From NCBI GenBank assembly GCA_017303475.1, contig JAFLBO010000008.1, positions 124,001-188,000 on the forward strand: a DNA stretch of 64,000 bases, written 5' to 3'. A model generated the notes under the pieces. That model made no database searches, was not told where the DNA came from, and saw nothing but the letters and a program-made list of their open reading frames with translations. Shown here one piece after another: positions 53,932-63,147 of the stretch. The position numbers were made by a program, and so were the translations under genes. The DNA comes from Chitinophagales bacterium (GTDB lineage: Bacteria; Bacteroidota; Bacteroidia; Chitinophagales; Saprospiraceae). Every line of letters starts with the position of its first letter. Within the stretch, counting starts at the first letter, position 1.

Positions 53932-55206
53932 TTAACCAACGGTAACGACCCAAAAATCCTTGTCCTGTAAATACCGTTGGGCAAGTGCCTGAATTTGTTC
54001 AACTGAAATGGTTCGGACGGTGTGTACGAGGGCCTCAAATTTCTCAGGCGATTGATGTTCCACAATCATATTTCGGACCATATCCGAGCTATTGATCGGG
54101 CCATCCAAACCATTGAGCAACATTCCCAGAATGTAATTTCTAACCATACTCAATTCTTCTTCCGGCACAGGCTTTTCCCGCAATTTCCGAAGCTCAGAAA
54201 AAATAGCCCGAATGGCTGCTCCGGATTTTTCAGGACTCACCTCTGTGGCTATGTAGTGGCAACCATCGTTCAAATAAGCGTCTACCGTAGCATAAATGTT
54301 GTACGTGTAACCCTTTTTTTCCCGAATATTTGTCATCAGCCTTGAGCCGAAATACCCGCCCAGTAGTGTATTGAGCACTACCATGCCGTTAAAATCGGGA
54401 TGATTTCGGTCAAACAATCTGCGCCCGATTTTAATGGCTGTTTGCAGGGAGCCCGGCAATGGAATCTTAATTTTCCTGCCGTTTGGATGCTCTGCGGCCC
54501 CGGGCAATGGGTTGCGGCCCGGCATTGCAGGTCCGCTATGCTGCCCAAACTCCCGGTTAATCATGGATAAAACCCCGGCATCTATACTGCCGCTGGCAAA
54601 CAAAAGGCAGTTTGCAGGAATGTACCATTTCCGGTAGTATTCCAATATATCAGCCCGTTCAATGGACTGGTAATCTTCCGGCATGGAATTGTACCCGTAC
54701 GGGTGCTGCTCTCCAAAAATCAGTTCGGTGACTTTCCGGTAGGCCACTGTTTCACCCTTTTCCAACTCTACCGTCAACTCCTGAATGCTGGTTCGCCGGA
54801 AATTTTCGAGCTCTTCCTGCGGAAAAGCAGGCTGGAGCAACATCTCCGCAAATGTTGGAATAACTTCATGCGCATACTTTTTAACTGAAAACAACACGAA
54901 GCTACTAGTATCCAGATTGGTAGGAACATTAATGGAAGCTCCAAAATAATCGAGATGTTCCGCAATTTCAGCGGCCGTCTGCCTGACGGTTCCCTCCCGT
55001 ATAAGTCGCGCCGTAGCCCGGGCAGCCAGCCGTTTTGCTTCTTCAGGCCTACCTGCACGAAACACGGCTTCCAGCTTTACTATTTCCTGTCCCGGGAAAT
55101 CCAGTACATACACCGGTATACCATTGTCCAGATGCACCAACTCCGGGCGCGGCATGGTCAGGTGACGAACTTCATGAATTTCGGGAGCAGTTTTACGATT
55201 TACCAT
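53932..55206 (-). CDS. M16-family peptidase homologue lacking the zinc motif
   Basis: This 424-residue protein has the two-domain M16 (pitrilysin/MPP-like) fold. Supporting motifs are VKLEAVFRAGRPEEAKRLAA, the C-terminal LLGGYFGSRLMTNIREKKGY and YTYNIYATVDAYL. The HxxEH zinc signature expected in the first helix is missing (the segment reads ARATARLIREGTVRQTAAEI), so it is probably the non-catalytic partner of an active M16 subunit. The R-E-K-x-G-Y-T-Y motif of the beta/C-terminal subunit is intact. No active M16 partner is adjacent. The ATG at 55206 follows a good promoter. Confidence 0.88.
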   Translation of the reverse strand: MVNRKTAPEIHEVRHLTMPRPELVHLDNGIPVYVLDFPGQEIVKLEAVFRAGRPEEAKRLAARATARLIREGTVRQTAAEIAEHLDYFGASINVPTNLDTSSFVLFSVKKYAHEVIPTFAEMLLQPAFPQEELENFRRTSIQELTVELEKGETVAYRKVTELIFGEQHPYGYNSMPEDYQSIERADILEYYRKWYIPANCLLFASGSIDAGVLSMINREFGQHSGPAMPGRNPLPGAAEHPNGRKIKIPLPGSLQTAIKIGRRLFDRNHPDFNGMVVLNTLLGGYFGSRLMTNIREKKGYTYNIYATVDAYLNDGCHYIATEVSPEKSGAAIRAIFSELRKLREKPVPEEELSMVRNYILGMLLNGLDGPINSSDMVRNMIVEHQSPEKFEALVHTVRTISVEQIQALAQRYLQDKDFWVVTVG

Positions 55207-55240
55207 GGAATGTTTGGATGAAATTTTTCATTTGGCGGGG

Positions 55241-55271
55241 CAAAGGTAGTTTTTTCGGTTTTTTTCCACAA
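55241..55271 (-). promoter_or_regulatory. Complete promoter of the M16 gene (TTG-N20-TACCTTTG)
   Basis: On the minus strand TTG at 55271-55269 is followed by 20 nt and TACCTTTG at 55248-55241. The -7 element ends 34 bp before the ATG. Confidence 0.75.
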
Positions 55272-55311
55272 TTTGTTAGTTTCTTTACGAGAATAGCAGG
55301 CTTCAAGGCCT

Positions 55312-55319
55312 TATTTTTG
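55312..55319 (+). promoter_or_regulatory. -7 element of dnaN-ribE
   Basis: TATTTTTG matches TAnnTTTG, 39 bp before the dnaN ATG. Confidence 0.55.
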
Positions 55320-55358
55320 CGCCGTCCCCCAAGCCCCTGACTCACAATATACCTAACG

Positions 55359-56477
55359 ATGAAATTTAGCGTATCCTCTTCTGAACTCCTCAAACAAGTG
55401 CAAATCGCCAATGGCGCTATCGGATCCAACCCGGTTTTGCCTATTCTGGAAGATTTTCTATTCAAAATTGAAGATAAAAAACTCACCATTGCAGCTACCG
55501 ACCTCGAAACAAGCATCGCAACCACTATTGATGTGCTGGCAGATGACAATTTTTCTGTGGCCGTGCCTGCCAAAATATTGCTGGATACGCTGAAAGCCCT
55601 GCCACAGCAGCCCATCACTTTTACGGTCAATCCCGACAACTGGAATATTGAAATCACATCTTCCTACGGCAAGTATAAGCTGGCCGGCGAAAACGGCGAA
55701 GACTTCCCCAACATCCCTGAACCGGATGGCGTAGACACGGTAAAAATCAACAGCAAATACCTGCTTGATGCCATCAACAACACCGTTTTTGCCACTTCTT
55801 CAGATGAATTGCGCCCGGCTATGACTGGCGTGTATTTCCAGGTGGAAAACGATAAAATGACCTGCGTGGCCACTGATGCACACAAACTGGTTAAATACAG
55901 CACCCACCACCTGGCTGGTGAAGTTACCACTTCCTTCATTGTGCCCAAAAAGGCGCTTAATCTGTTGAAAAACGCACTTCCGGGCGGCGATGGCGTAACC
56001 ATTTCCTTCAATAAAGCCAATGCATTCTTCGCTTTTGGCGGAATGAAACTGGTGTGCCGCCTCATTGATGCACGTTATCCGGATTACAACGCAGTTATCC
56101 CTGTAGATAACCCGAATAACATGACAGCAAACCGCAGCGATTTCCAAAATTCGCTGAAACGTATTGCTATTTACGCAAATAAAACTACCAATCAGGTGGT
56201 TTTTGAACTCTCCGACAAAAGCCTGACGGTGAGCGCTCAAGACCTGGACTTCTCTAACGAAGCTACCGAACAGATCCCTTGCAACTACGAAGGCGCGCCG
56301 ATGAAGATCGCCTTCAACGCCCGCTTCCTGGCAGAAATGCTGGGTGTACTCGGATCAGATGAGGTACGCATGGAGTTTAGTTCGCCAAGCCGCGCCGGCA
56401 TCCTGACCCCGGTGGAAGAGAACAACAACGAACACGATATCCTCATGCTGGTTATGCCCGTGATGTTGAACGGCTAA
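55359..56477 (+). CDS. dnaN: DNA polymerase III sliding clamp (beta subunit)
   Basis: This 372-residue protein forms the ring clamp of the replisome, with three homologous clamp domains. The start MKFSVSSSELLKQVQIANGA is canonical. Other family landmarks are LPILEDFLFKI, ATDAHKLVKY, and the C-terminal LMLVMPVMLNG, the MPMRL-type end that forms part of the client-binding pocket. dnaA is not in the neighbourhood. The gene is followed 12 bp later by ribE in the same orientation. Confidence 0.96.
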   Translation: MKFSVSSSELLKQVQIANGAIGSNPVLPILEDFLFKIEDKKLTIAATDLETSIATTIDVLADDNFSVAVPAKILLDTLKALPQQPITFTVNPDNWNIEITSSYGKYKLAGENGEDFPNIPEPDGVDTVKINSKYLLDAINNTVFATSSDELRPAMTGVYFQVENDKMTCVATDAHKLVKYSTHHLAGEVTTSFIVPKKALNLLKNALPGGDGVTISFNKANAFFAFGGMKLVCRLIDARYPDYNAVIPVDNPNNMTANRSDFQNSLKRIAIYANKTTNQVVFELSDKSLTVSAQDLDFSNEATEQIPCNYEGAPMKIAFNARFLAEMLGVLGSDEVRMEFSSPSRAGILTPVEENNNEHDILMLVMPVMLNG

Positions 56478-56489
56478 AACACAGCGTCT

Positions 56490-57092
56490 ATGTTTACCGG
56501 AATTATTGAATCAACCGGAACTGTTGTGTCCGTGGAGCGGGATCAATCCAACGTACATTTCACGGTGGAAAGCAACATTTCTGCACAACTTAAAGTTGAC
56601 CAGAGTGTATGCCACAACGGCGTTTGCCTGACTGTAGTGGCCGTTGAGGGCAACCAACATCGGGTTACTGCTGTAGACGAGACCCTCAGGCGCACAAACC
56701 TGGGCCAATGGGCGCCCGGACACCTGGTTAATCTGGAGCGTTGCCTGCCTGTTGGCGGCCGACTGGACGGCCATATTGTGCAGGGACACGTAGACGAACT
56801 GGCTACCTGTGTGTCTGTGGAAGAAACCGGGGGGTCCTGGAAATACACCTTTCAATTCAGGCAGGAAAAAGCGGGATTATTGGTAGACAAAGGATCTGTT
56901 TGCCTCAATGGCGTGAGTCTGACCGTTGTATCGCCCGGAATGGATCACTTCTCCGTTGCTATTATCCCTTATACCTGGGAACATACCAATTTCAAGACAC
57001 TAAAAGCTGGCGACACGGTAAACATCGAGTTCGACATTTTAGGAAAATACCTTGCCCGCCAAATGGAAATTTTGGCAGCAACGAAGCATTAG
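56490..57092 (+). CDS. ribE: Riboflavin synthase, alpha chain
   Basis: This 200-residue trimeric enzyme dismutates two lumazine molecules to riboflavin. It has two tandem lumazine-binding repeats: MFTGIIESTGTV...GVCLTVVAVEGN...DETLRRTNLGQW (residues 1-~97) and GHIVQGHVDELATC...GVSLTVVSPGMD...IPYTWEHTNF (~98-190). Length is normal. No FMN riboswitch is visible upstream, as the gene is only 12 bp after dnaN and probably relies on its transcript. Confidence 0.96.
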   Translation: MFTGIIESTGTVVSVERDQSNVHFTVESNISAQLKVDQSVCHNGVCLTVVAVEGNQHRVTAVDETLRRTNLGQWAPGHLVNLERCLPVGGRLDGHIVQGHVDELATCVSVEETGGSWKYTFQFRQEKAGLLVDKGSVCLNGVSLTVVSPGMDHFSVAIIPYTWEHTNFKTLKAGDTVNIEFDILGKYLARQMEILAATKH

Positions 57093-57095
57093 TTC

Positions 57096-58622
57096 CTATT
57101 TTTCTATCATAAATGCCCGGGTAGTGCGCTGATTCCCGAAATTGGCGTGTAGAAAATAAACACCCGCTGGCCAGTCTCCCGTAGGCGCCTGCCACAAACC
57201 GCTTGCAGCGGATGACTCCTCCAGCATCCAAAGCAACTGCCCGTAGGCATTGTAAATGCGAAAGCTCACAGGCTTTGCATCAGGTGTGTCCAACTCTATG
57301 TACAGGTCTGTGGAAGCCGGATTAGGGAAAAGAGACAATTGCTGCAGTTCTGCGGGCGAATCCGTGTCTGTGAGCACACCGGCGCCAAATGCACGTCTGG
57401 CATAATCGTCAAACTCTCCTCCGGAAATGATAGGGGTAGTGGGATCATTCAGGTTGTACAACCGGTAATACCCGGAGCCAAAATTGCAACACATACCATC
57501 TCCGTATGCATCAGAAATGTGCAGGGAATAACATCCATTGGCCGGCAAATCCAGAGTATCGCGGATGATCGTCATACTCGGATAGGCGCCCGGGCCAGGA
57601 AGCACACCCAGCGGAAAAGCGCCGCCGCCATATGGGCCAACTTCCTGATTTCCACCGAATTCCAGCACACTTCCCCAGTCATCCCGCACCTCCCAATAGG
57701 TTTCTTCCCCGAAATTATCGGTGCGCAGTTTCAAAACCACCTGCGTTGTATTAAAACTCTTGGCCTGCGAAAAATTGTCAATTCGTATATTATTGGCCAA
57801 ATCCTCATCCCCAGCCCCATTGTTAATCCCGGATACATTGACCGACAAAGTACCTGAATTCGACACGGTAATGGGAGCAAACTGAATATTTGCTTCTCCG
57901 TAAGTGTACAGATTTCCGGTCCAGGATAAGGTTTGAACCATATTGTTGTTCCAGCTAAGTTCAACAGTAGCCTGGGTGAGCGGCGAAGATCCAAGGTTGG
58001 TTAGCAGAAAACTGGGAGCAAGCTCCTGAAAGCCACAAATTTCGTCCAGCTGGGTACCCGGATAGTATTCAAAAATGCCGGCATTCGTATTGCCGTAGGC
58101 AACCGGGCACTGATTGGCTTTTTCCCACAGGTCTTCCGGCCCCAATGGTTCCACCTCATAAACGCGTTTGTTGGGGCAGATAACAAACAGCGAGGGGTAA
58201 TAGCTTATCTGATAGGCATTGGCAATGGCGGCATTGTCCAGAATTGGATAGTCAACTCCCTGGGTGTAATTGCCGGCAGTGCCGCCATTACATCCCGCAT
58301 CGCCAAAAATGCAATTGATATTGGTGCTGGGGTCACCCTCCACCCAAAAAACCCGTAGTTTATCGTCGCCTTGAGGGCCATGCTCTGCATACAAATCCTG
58401 CAATGCCTGGCTGGTATGATACACCCAACAGGGAGCGCACCATGTAGCAGAGATCTCAATCAGCACAATTTTACCTGATTCCAGGATGTCGTACAAGTGA
58501 TGCGTTTGACCATAAATATCCTGCGCAACAAAGTCAGGCGCAGTGGCGCCTGATGGCAATTGGGCGGAAAGCCGCATTACCACCAAAAAAATCCCTGCCA
58601 GAAGCCCTAATTTTTTACGCAT
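57096..58622 (-). CDS. Secreted thioredoxin-fold protein with T9SS type A sorting domain
   Basis: This 508-residue protein has a signal peptide (MRKKLGLLAGIFLVVMRLSAQ). A TlpA/AhpC-like thioredoxin domain over ~25-170 has the active-site motif WCAPC preceded by VLIEISAT. A CARDB-like beta domain covers ~190-280. A further domain with acidic/aromatic loops (DLPANGCYSLHISDAYGDGM) follows, then a C-terminal type A T9SS domain (LSLFPNPASTDLYIELD to TRAFMIEK). A Trx domain on a T9SS-secreted protein suggests extracellular thiol chemistry or an inactive scaffold. Convergent with ribE. Confidence 0.88.
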   Translation of the reverse strand: MRKKLGLLAGIFLVVMRLSAQLPSGATAPDFVAQDIYGQTHHLYDILESGKIVLIEISATWCAPCWVYHTSQALQDLYAEHGPQGDDKLRVFWVEGDPSTNINCIFGDAGCNGGTAGNYTQGVDYPILDNAAIANAYQISYYPSLFVICPNKRVYEVEPLGPEDLWEKANQCPVAYGNTNAGIFEYYPGTQLDEICGFQELAPSFLLTNLGSSPLTQATVELSWNNNMVQTLSWTGNLYTYGEANIQFAPITVSNSGTLSVNVSGINNGAGDEDLANNIRIDNFSQAKSFNTTQVVLKLRTDNFGEETYWEVRDDWGSVLEFGGNQEVGPYGGGAFPLGVLPGPGAYPSMTIIRDTLDLPANGCYSLHISDAYGDGMCCNFGSGYYRLYNLNDPTTPIISGGEFDDYARRAFGAGVLTDTDSPAELQQLSLFPNPASTDLYIELDTPDAKPVSFRIYNAYGQLLWMLEESSAASGLWQAPTGDWPAGVYFLHANFGNQRTTRAFMIEK

Positions 58623-58701
58623 TTTTTTGCTAAAATTGTCCGATTTAATACAAAACCGTTCTGCCGAACAAAAATAGGTAGGGGTAAACAGCTCTGGGGT
58701 G

Positions 58702-58709
58702 TACCTTTG
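58702..58709 (+). promoter_or_regulatory. -7 element that sets the start of the downstream gene
   Basis: TACCTTTG matches TAnnTTTG. It overlaps an upstream in-frame alternative start at 58707, so translation must begin further downstream; the ATG at 58752 before the signal peptide fits. Confidence 0.6.
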
Positions 58710-58751
58710 TTTAATTATTTCACGAACCTGCTAATGCGAGACATTTCCGTC

Positions 58752-59447
58752 ATGAAAAAACTAACTGCTACCCTCCTTTTGGCAACTGGCCTCATATCAA
58801 TGGCCAATGCCCAGTTTCAATCCGCCTACCACGTGTATCCGAACCCTTCTGATACCATTACTACTTCCGACACTTACGATTCACCGGCACACGGTGAAAT
58901 TGAAAACGTATCAGCCGCACCTGTTTCCATTAAATGGGAACGCAATGAGGTATACCTGACGCCAAATGTCACCACCGCTGTTTGCGACCCTGTTACCTGC
59001 TGGTTCCCCGGAGTGTCAAGCAAAAATTTTACCCTGCAACCAGATTCTGCCGGACAGTTAACCGTACACTTCTATAATTCAGGTTTTGATCCGGCGCCAG
59101 GTGAAGCGGGTTCAGGTATTGTGCACCTCAAACTCACCAACCTGAACAACCCCGCAGACACCCTTACTGCCGTATATACTTACAGCACACTCACTGGCAC
59201 CAACGACTTGCCAGCGCCGGTGGTTAAACTGTTCCCTAACCCTGTGACTGATTATTTCACCCTGGAAAATGCTGAAGAGGTTGGCTCTATGCGACTCTTC
59301 ACCATTGACGGCCGGATGGTAGCGCGTTTTGAGGCTTCTTCCGACAATACTTATGCCATTGGTCATCTGCCTATCGGAAACTATGTACTTTCCTTTGAAG
59401 ACAAGGACGGCAACCTGTTTCAGGCTGTCGAACTGCATAAAAGGTAG
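58752..59447 (+). CDS. Secreted protein with T9SS type A sorting domain
   Basis: This 231-residue protein has a signal peptide (MKKLTATLLLATGLISMANA). A small Ig-like or cupredoxin-like beta domain follows (ETVTSDTYD-type region, VCDPVTCWFPG, LQPDSAGQLTVHFYNSGFDP). The last ~75 residues are a type A T9SS domain (VVKLFPNPVTDYFTLENAEE to QAVELHKR). The start was chosen downstream of the -7 element at 58702. The function is unknown, and the protein is predicted to be extracellular. It ends at a strong terminator. Confidence 0.85.
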   Translation: MKKLTATLLLATGLISMANAQFQSAYHVYPNPSDTITTSDTYDSPAHGEIENVSAAPVSIKWERNEVYLTPNVTTAVCDPVTCWFPGVSSKNFTLQPDSAGQLTVHFYNSGFDPAPGEAGSGIVHLKLTNLNNPADTLTAVYTYSTLTGTNDLPAPVVKLFPNPVTDYFTLENAEEVGSMRLFTIDGRMVARFEASSDNTYAIGHLPIGNYVLSFEDKDGNLFQAVELHKR

Positions 59448-59495
59448 ACAACTCAGTAATTGCCACAAAGGTAGGTCAGCTTAGCGGCCTGTACA

Positions 59496-59538
59496 ACACA
59501 CGAGGGGTTGGCGGAATGCCCGCTCCTCGTGTGTTTTT
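59496..59538 (+). terminator. Rho-independent terminator
   Basis: ACACACGAGG pairs with CCTCGTGTGT, with further inner pairing through G-U and GGC/GCC pairs, and is followed by TTTTTATA. It serves the T9SS gene upstream and may also end the convergent minus-strand gene. Confidence 0.8.
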
Positions 59539-59554
59539 ATATTTGTCTGGTATT

Positions 59555-60238
59555 TTAGCTCTCTGCAGTAAAACGACAAAAGTCTTCGGCCAACAACAGG
59601 GTTTTACCCTGAAAATGTCTTCTCGGATGCAGGTGTTTTTGCATGGCGGGAACCACGCCGCCGTCCTTTTCCAAAAATGTCATTAACGTGCGCAGCACCT
59701 TGAAATAACGGGGCAAATCGTTGGCCTGCGGAATGTCCTGAGCCCCAAACCTAATCATGGCTTTTTGAAATGTAGGAAAGCTATAAGGCGCATACGACTC
59801 CGGATAACGAAATGCCAGATATAATGCAATCATCTGAAAATCATCATGATAATGATTGTTTTCAATACTGGTAGGATGCGCTTTCTTGTAATCACGCAGT
59901 ACACTGTCGCAGCCAAACAGAAACCTGGAAACCCGCCCGTCTACTTCCCTGGTTTCGTTGTACAGATCATCGAACATCATCCGCACTGTAAGCGGATCAA
60001 ATCGCCAGAACATGGTCATGATGCGTTTGGGTTGCCACTGTTCAGTTTGCCACAAACGCCGTGATTCTGAATTAAAAAAAGCCCCGTCGAACATAACGGC
60101 AGGCTCTGTCACATCCAGTTCCCAATGCTGCTGAAAATGCTGCACCGACTCCCATTTGTACACAAAAGGATGGTGTTTCGTAGCCGTCAGCCACTGCTTA
60201 TACTCCGCAATGGCGGTGTTTATTTTGGATAGTATCAT
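59555..60238 (-). CDS. Conserved hypothetical protein
   Basis: This 227-residue protein starts at the ATG at 60238 (MILSKINTAIAEYKQWLTA); a longer upstream frame overlaps the aminotransferase gene and is rejected. It is soluble and rich in Trp/Phe/His. Recognisable conserved stretches are FVYKWESVQHFQQHWELDV, MFWRFDPLTVRMMFDDLYNE, SIENNHYHDDFQMIALYLAF and FRYPESYAPY. I recall similar Bacteroidota proteins without an assigned function. No membrane segment or catalytic motif is seen. It lies 49 bp after the aminotransferase stop. Confidence 0.72.
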   Translation of the reverse strand: MILSKINTAIAEYKQWLTATKHHPFVYKWESVQHFQQHWELDVTEPAVMFDGAFFNSESRRLWQTEQWQPKRIMTMFWRFDPLTVRMMFDDLYNETREVDGRVSRFLFGCDSVLRDYKKAHPTSIENNHYHDDFQMIALYLAFRYPESYAPYSFPTFQKAMIRFGAQDIPQANDLPRYFKVLRTLMTFLEKDGGVVPAMQKHLHPRRHFQGKTLLLAEDFCRFTAES

Positions 60239-60287
60239 TATTCTGTGTAGTTCACCGCAAAGACGCAAAGTTCGCAAATCGCACACC

Positions 60288-61430
60288 TTAAACCTTGGCC
60301 AGCCTTTCTCCGGCTTGTGCCAGCAGGTCTTCCGTTTTGGCAAAACAAAGTCGGATAACCTTCTCGTCTTTCAGATCAGAATAAAACGAAGAAACCGGAA
60401 TGGCTGCCACGCCAAATTCTGTGGTCAGACGTTTGCAAAATGCCAGATCGGGCTCGTCGCTGATGTGCGCATAATCGAAAAGCTGAAAATAGGTACCCGC
60501 GCAGGTTAGCGGCTTAAACCGGGTGGCCGACATGGCTTGCAGAAAGAAATCTCTTTTTTGCTGGTAAAACTCCGGCAAGCCGAGGTATTCAGCCGGGTCT
60601 GCCATGAAATCGGCAAAAGCCGCCTGCATAGGGTGATTGGCGGAAAACACATTGAACTGGTGTACTTTCCGAAATTCGCGGGTAAGCTCTGGTGGCGCCA
60701 CGCAATAGCCTGTTTTCCAGCCTGTATTGTGGTAGGTTTTACCAAAAGAATAAATGGCAAGTGTGCGCGCATACAAATCCGGATAGCGCAAAGCTGAAGC
60801 ATGTTGCTCGCCATCGTAAATCAGATGCTCATACACTTCATCGCTCATCAGTATCACATCAGTGCCGCGCAAAAGCTCCTGAATTTGTAGCATGTCCGAC
60901 TCACGCAGAATCGTACCAGTAGGATTTTGCGGAGTATTGATGCACAACATGCGGGTGCGCGGGGTGATACACTTTTTCACTTCTTCCCAATCCACCCGGT
61001 AATCTGGCGCTGAAAGACTGATCGGCACTACTACCCCGCCAACCGTTTCTACGGAAGGTCGGTAGGAATCATAGCAGGGCTCAAGTAATATTACTTCATC
61101 TCCCGGGCGCACAAAGGCTGCGATGGCGCAGAAAATGGCCTGGGTGCCGCCGGCAGTGATGGTTATTTCCGTTTCAGGATCTACAGAAGCCCCGTACATC
61201 AGCCTGATTTTTTCCGCAATGCGCTCCCTCAGGGATAGAATACCCGGCATGGGCGAGTATTGGTTGGCGCCCTTGGCCATATGTTCAGTAACCAAACGCT
61301 GCAACCGTTCAGAGGGGTTGAAATTGGGAAAACCCTGCGACAAATTGATGGCGCCTACCTGATTGGCCAGGCCCGACATAACGGTAAAAATGGTGGTGCC
61401 CACGTTGGGCAGTTTGGAATGGATATGCAT
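60288..61430 (-). CDS. Methionine-type aminotransferase (class I/II, YbdL-like)
   Basis: This 380-residue PLP-dependent aminotransferase has N-terminal SKLPNVGTTIFTVMSGLAN and LSQGFPNF, the ANQYSPMPG motif, NTPQNPTG, SDEVYEHLIYDG, the PLP lysine in YSFGKTYHNTGWK (near residue 227) and a C-terminal Arg in KVIRLCFAK. The ANQYSPMPGIL and GKTYHNTGWK motifs match the YbdL/kynurenine-methionine aminotransferase branch. It likely transfers amino groups from methionine or aromatic amino acids. It is only 14 bp downstream of the AT-rich ATPase gene. Confidence 0.92.
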   Translation of the reverse strand: MHIHSKLPNVGTTIFTVMSGLANQVGAINLSQGFPNFNPSERLQRLVTEHMAKGANQYSPMPGILSLRERIAEKIRLMYGASVDPETEITITAGGTQAIFCAIAAFVRPGDEVILLEPCYDSYRPSVETVGGVVVPISLSAPDYRVDWEEVKKCITPRTRMLCINTPQNPTGTILRESDMLQIQELLRGTDVILMSDEVYEHLIYDGEQHASALRYPDLYARTLAIYSFGKTYHNTGWKTGYCVAPPELTREFRKVHQFNVFSANHPMQAAFADFMADPAEYLGLPEFYQQKRDFFLQAMSATRFKPLTCAGTYFQLFDYAHISDEPDLAFCKRLTTEFGVAAIPVSSFYSDLKDEKVIRLCFAKTEDLLAQAGERLAKV

Positions 61431-61444
61431 GCATGGAGGATTGC

Positions 61445-63097
61445 TTAGACTGCAAGCAGATTGCTGATTTTTTGTTTAAACCAGATTGTTTTTACCAGCT
61501 CAGATTTGGGAATATTCTGACGCTGTGGTAAATCAGTGGCGTAAGCTTTCATAGGAAAAACCTTATACCAGGTCTCAAAATCATCACTTTGCATTGCGGC
61601 AGCCAGAATTGTTGCTTGTTCTGAATTTTCCTTCTTATTTTTAAACCTGTTTTGAGTAGGCTTGTCAGAGAATACTTGCTCTCCAAAATAAGGATACTCA
61701 GTACGTTTAAGAGCTAATGAAGGTATAAGGGTTGGAACAACTTTTTCCTTACTTGATTTTAGTTGACTAATGTATGAATTAGAATCAAAAGACTGATCTG
61801 TAGTAGCAAAATACTCCACCAGGTTTTCTGGGTGATACAACAAATTTTCAATACTATAGTAAGGTAGAATATAAAGATTCTTGTATTGAGCCCTGATTAA
61901 TTGAATATCATCATCAGACAGAAAATCGCGATCTACGATGCCAATTGCATTAGGATCATTCAGTACTTTATGGAATACATTATTACGATTCGTTGCCTTA
62001 GCAAAAAGCACATCCTTCAGACCAAGAGAGGCATAATAGTCCCTATCATTATTCTCGACAAAGCATAGCTTTTTCCCGGACAGTAGAGAAGGCAAAAATT
62101 CCTTTCCTACGGCAATCTCATAAACTTCTAAATTCTCTGATGGAACTGGTACAAGATTCCTGGGCAAATCAAAGTCCAGGTCATCAAAATCGATGATGAC
62201 AGCATCCGGACTATTTCGGGCAAAATCAATGAATCCAAGAGAATGGGAAGCTGTCCAGAATTGACTGGATTCTGGTATCCAATTAGTGACAATTTCTTTT
62301 AATAAATTGTACTGAAGCTTGGTGTTTAAGTGTAAATCAATTTCATCAAAATAGCAAACAGCATTCTCTATGGAAGCTCTTCTACTTGAAAGGTTGATCA
62401 AAATATTTATCACTTCTTTCTCGCCAGCGCTAAGATGGTTGTAATGAAATTCTGAGTCTCCCTTTCGAAAGGTAACCTGAGCAATATTACCCTCTAATGG
62501 CGGAATAATTTCTATCAATTCAAGCTTGGTGCCATTTTTTTCGCCAAAAATGTTAGTCAGAGCTCTATTGATTGGATCAATATAACTTTCGCGAATTTTA
62601 GATTGCGCATCTGGCATTCTGAAAAAATCACGAAGAATAATACTGGTAATATGTTCTATATCATTTTCGAATCGCTCGTCACGGTCTATAAAATATTTTG
62701 GCCGATCAGCATCCTTTGCTAAATTAATAATATTACCGCCAAGACTGGTTTTAGTTAGTCTCGGAACTTGACGAAAGCTGGTTCTGCCGTAAAAATTTAT
62801 CTTATGAAGACCATCAGCATGTGGTCTTGCATTGCTAATGCTGATGTCCCAGAATTGTTCGTGTTCAAAACCAACTGAAATCAGGAAATCGGAATCAGAT
62901 CGTTTTTTATAATAATCAACCGGCAGCTGTTCACCCTTTTGGGCTTTATTTAAGCCCTCAAAGGCATCAAAAATACAAGATTTTCCCGCCCCATTTGATC
63001 CAATGAGCAGAACCAACTTTGCCTTTTCCGGTATCTCATCGATACCCAAATCAGTGAAGCGTCTAAAATTCTTAAGCCTTAAATTTTTGATTCTCAT
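61445..63097 (-). CDS. AAA/SMC-like ATPase fused to a TOPRIM/DUF4435-like domain (candidate PARIS-type defence protein)
   Basis: This 550-residue cytoplasmic protein starts at the ATG at 63097, set by the TACCTTTG promoter element; upstream in-frame codons lie in or before it. Residues 1-~310 are an ABC/SMC-type AAA_15/AAA_21 ATPase. It has Walker A GSNGAGKS (33-40), signature HLSAGEKEVINIL (~220), Walker B CYFDEIDLHLN (~248) and the switch His in ASHSLGF (~283). Residues ~340-470 carry TOPRIM/DUF4435-type motifs: LCFVENNDRDYY (conserved Glu), GIVDRDFLSDDD (D-x-D) and YYSIENLLYH. In PARIS systems AriA (AAA) and AriB (DUF4435/TOPRIM) are such a pair and can be fused. The gene is AT-richer than both neighbours, suggesting acquisition. 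An OLD-family nuclease is the main alternative. Confidence 0.85.
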   Translation of the reverse strand: MRIKNLRLKNFRRFTDLGIDEIPEKAKLVLLIGSNGAGKSCIFDAFEGLNKAQKGEQLPVDYYKKRSDSDFLISVGFEHEQFWDISISNARPHADGLHKINFYGRTSFRQVPRLTKTSLGGNIINLAKDADRPKYFIDRDERFENDIEHITSIILRDFFRMPDAQSKIRESYIDPINRALTNIFGEKNGTKLELIEIIPPLEGNIAQVTFRKGDSEFHYNHLSAGEKEVINILINLSSRRASIENAVCYFDEIDLHLNTKLQYNLLKEIVTNWIPESSQFWTASHSLGFIDFARNSPDAVIIDFDDLDFDLPRNLVPVPSENLEVYEIAVGKEFLPSLLSGKKLCFVENNDRDYYASLGLKDVLFAKATNRNNVFHKVLNDPNAIGIVDRDFLSDDDIQLIRAQYKNLYILPYYSIENLLYHPENLVEYFATTDQSFDSNSYISQLKSSKEKVVPTLIPSLALKRTEYPYFGEQVFSDKPTQNRFKNKKENSEQATILAAAMQSDDFETWYKVFPMKAYATDLPQRQNIPKSELVKTIWFKQKISNLLAV

Positions 63098-63109
63098 AAA
63101 TTGATTTAG

Positions 63110-63117
63110 CAAAGGTA
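63110..63117 (-). promoter_or_regulatory. -7 element of the AAA-TOPRIM gene
   Basis: The minus-strand TACCTTTG lies 12 bp upstream of the ATG, in the 50-bp gap after the endonuclease gene, so the ATPase gene can be transcribed on its own. Confidence 0.6.
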
Positions 63118-63147
63118 ATGCTAACCTTATGATAAAAGGCGCCACAT

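Noticed and set aside
56478..56489. FMN riboswitch before ribE
   Set aside because: Only 12 bp separate dnaN and ribE; no room for an aptamer.
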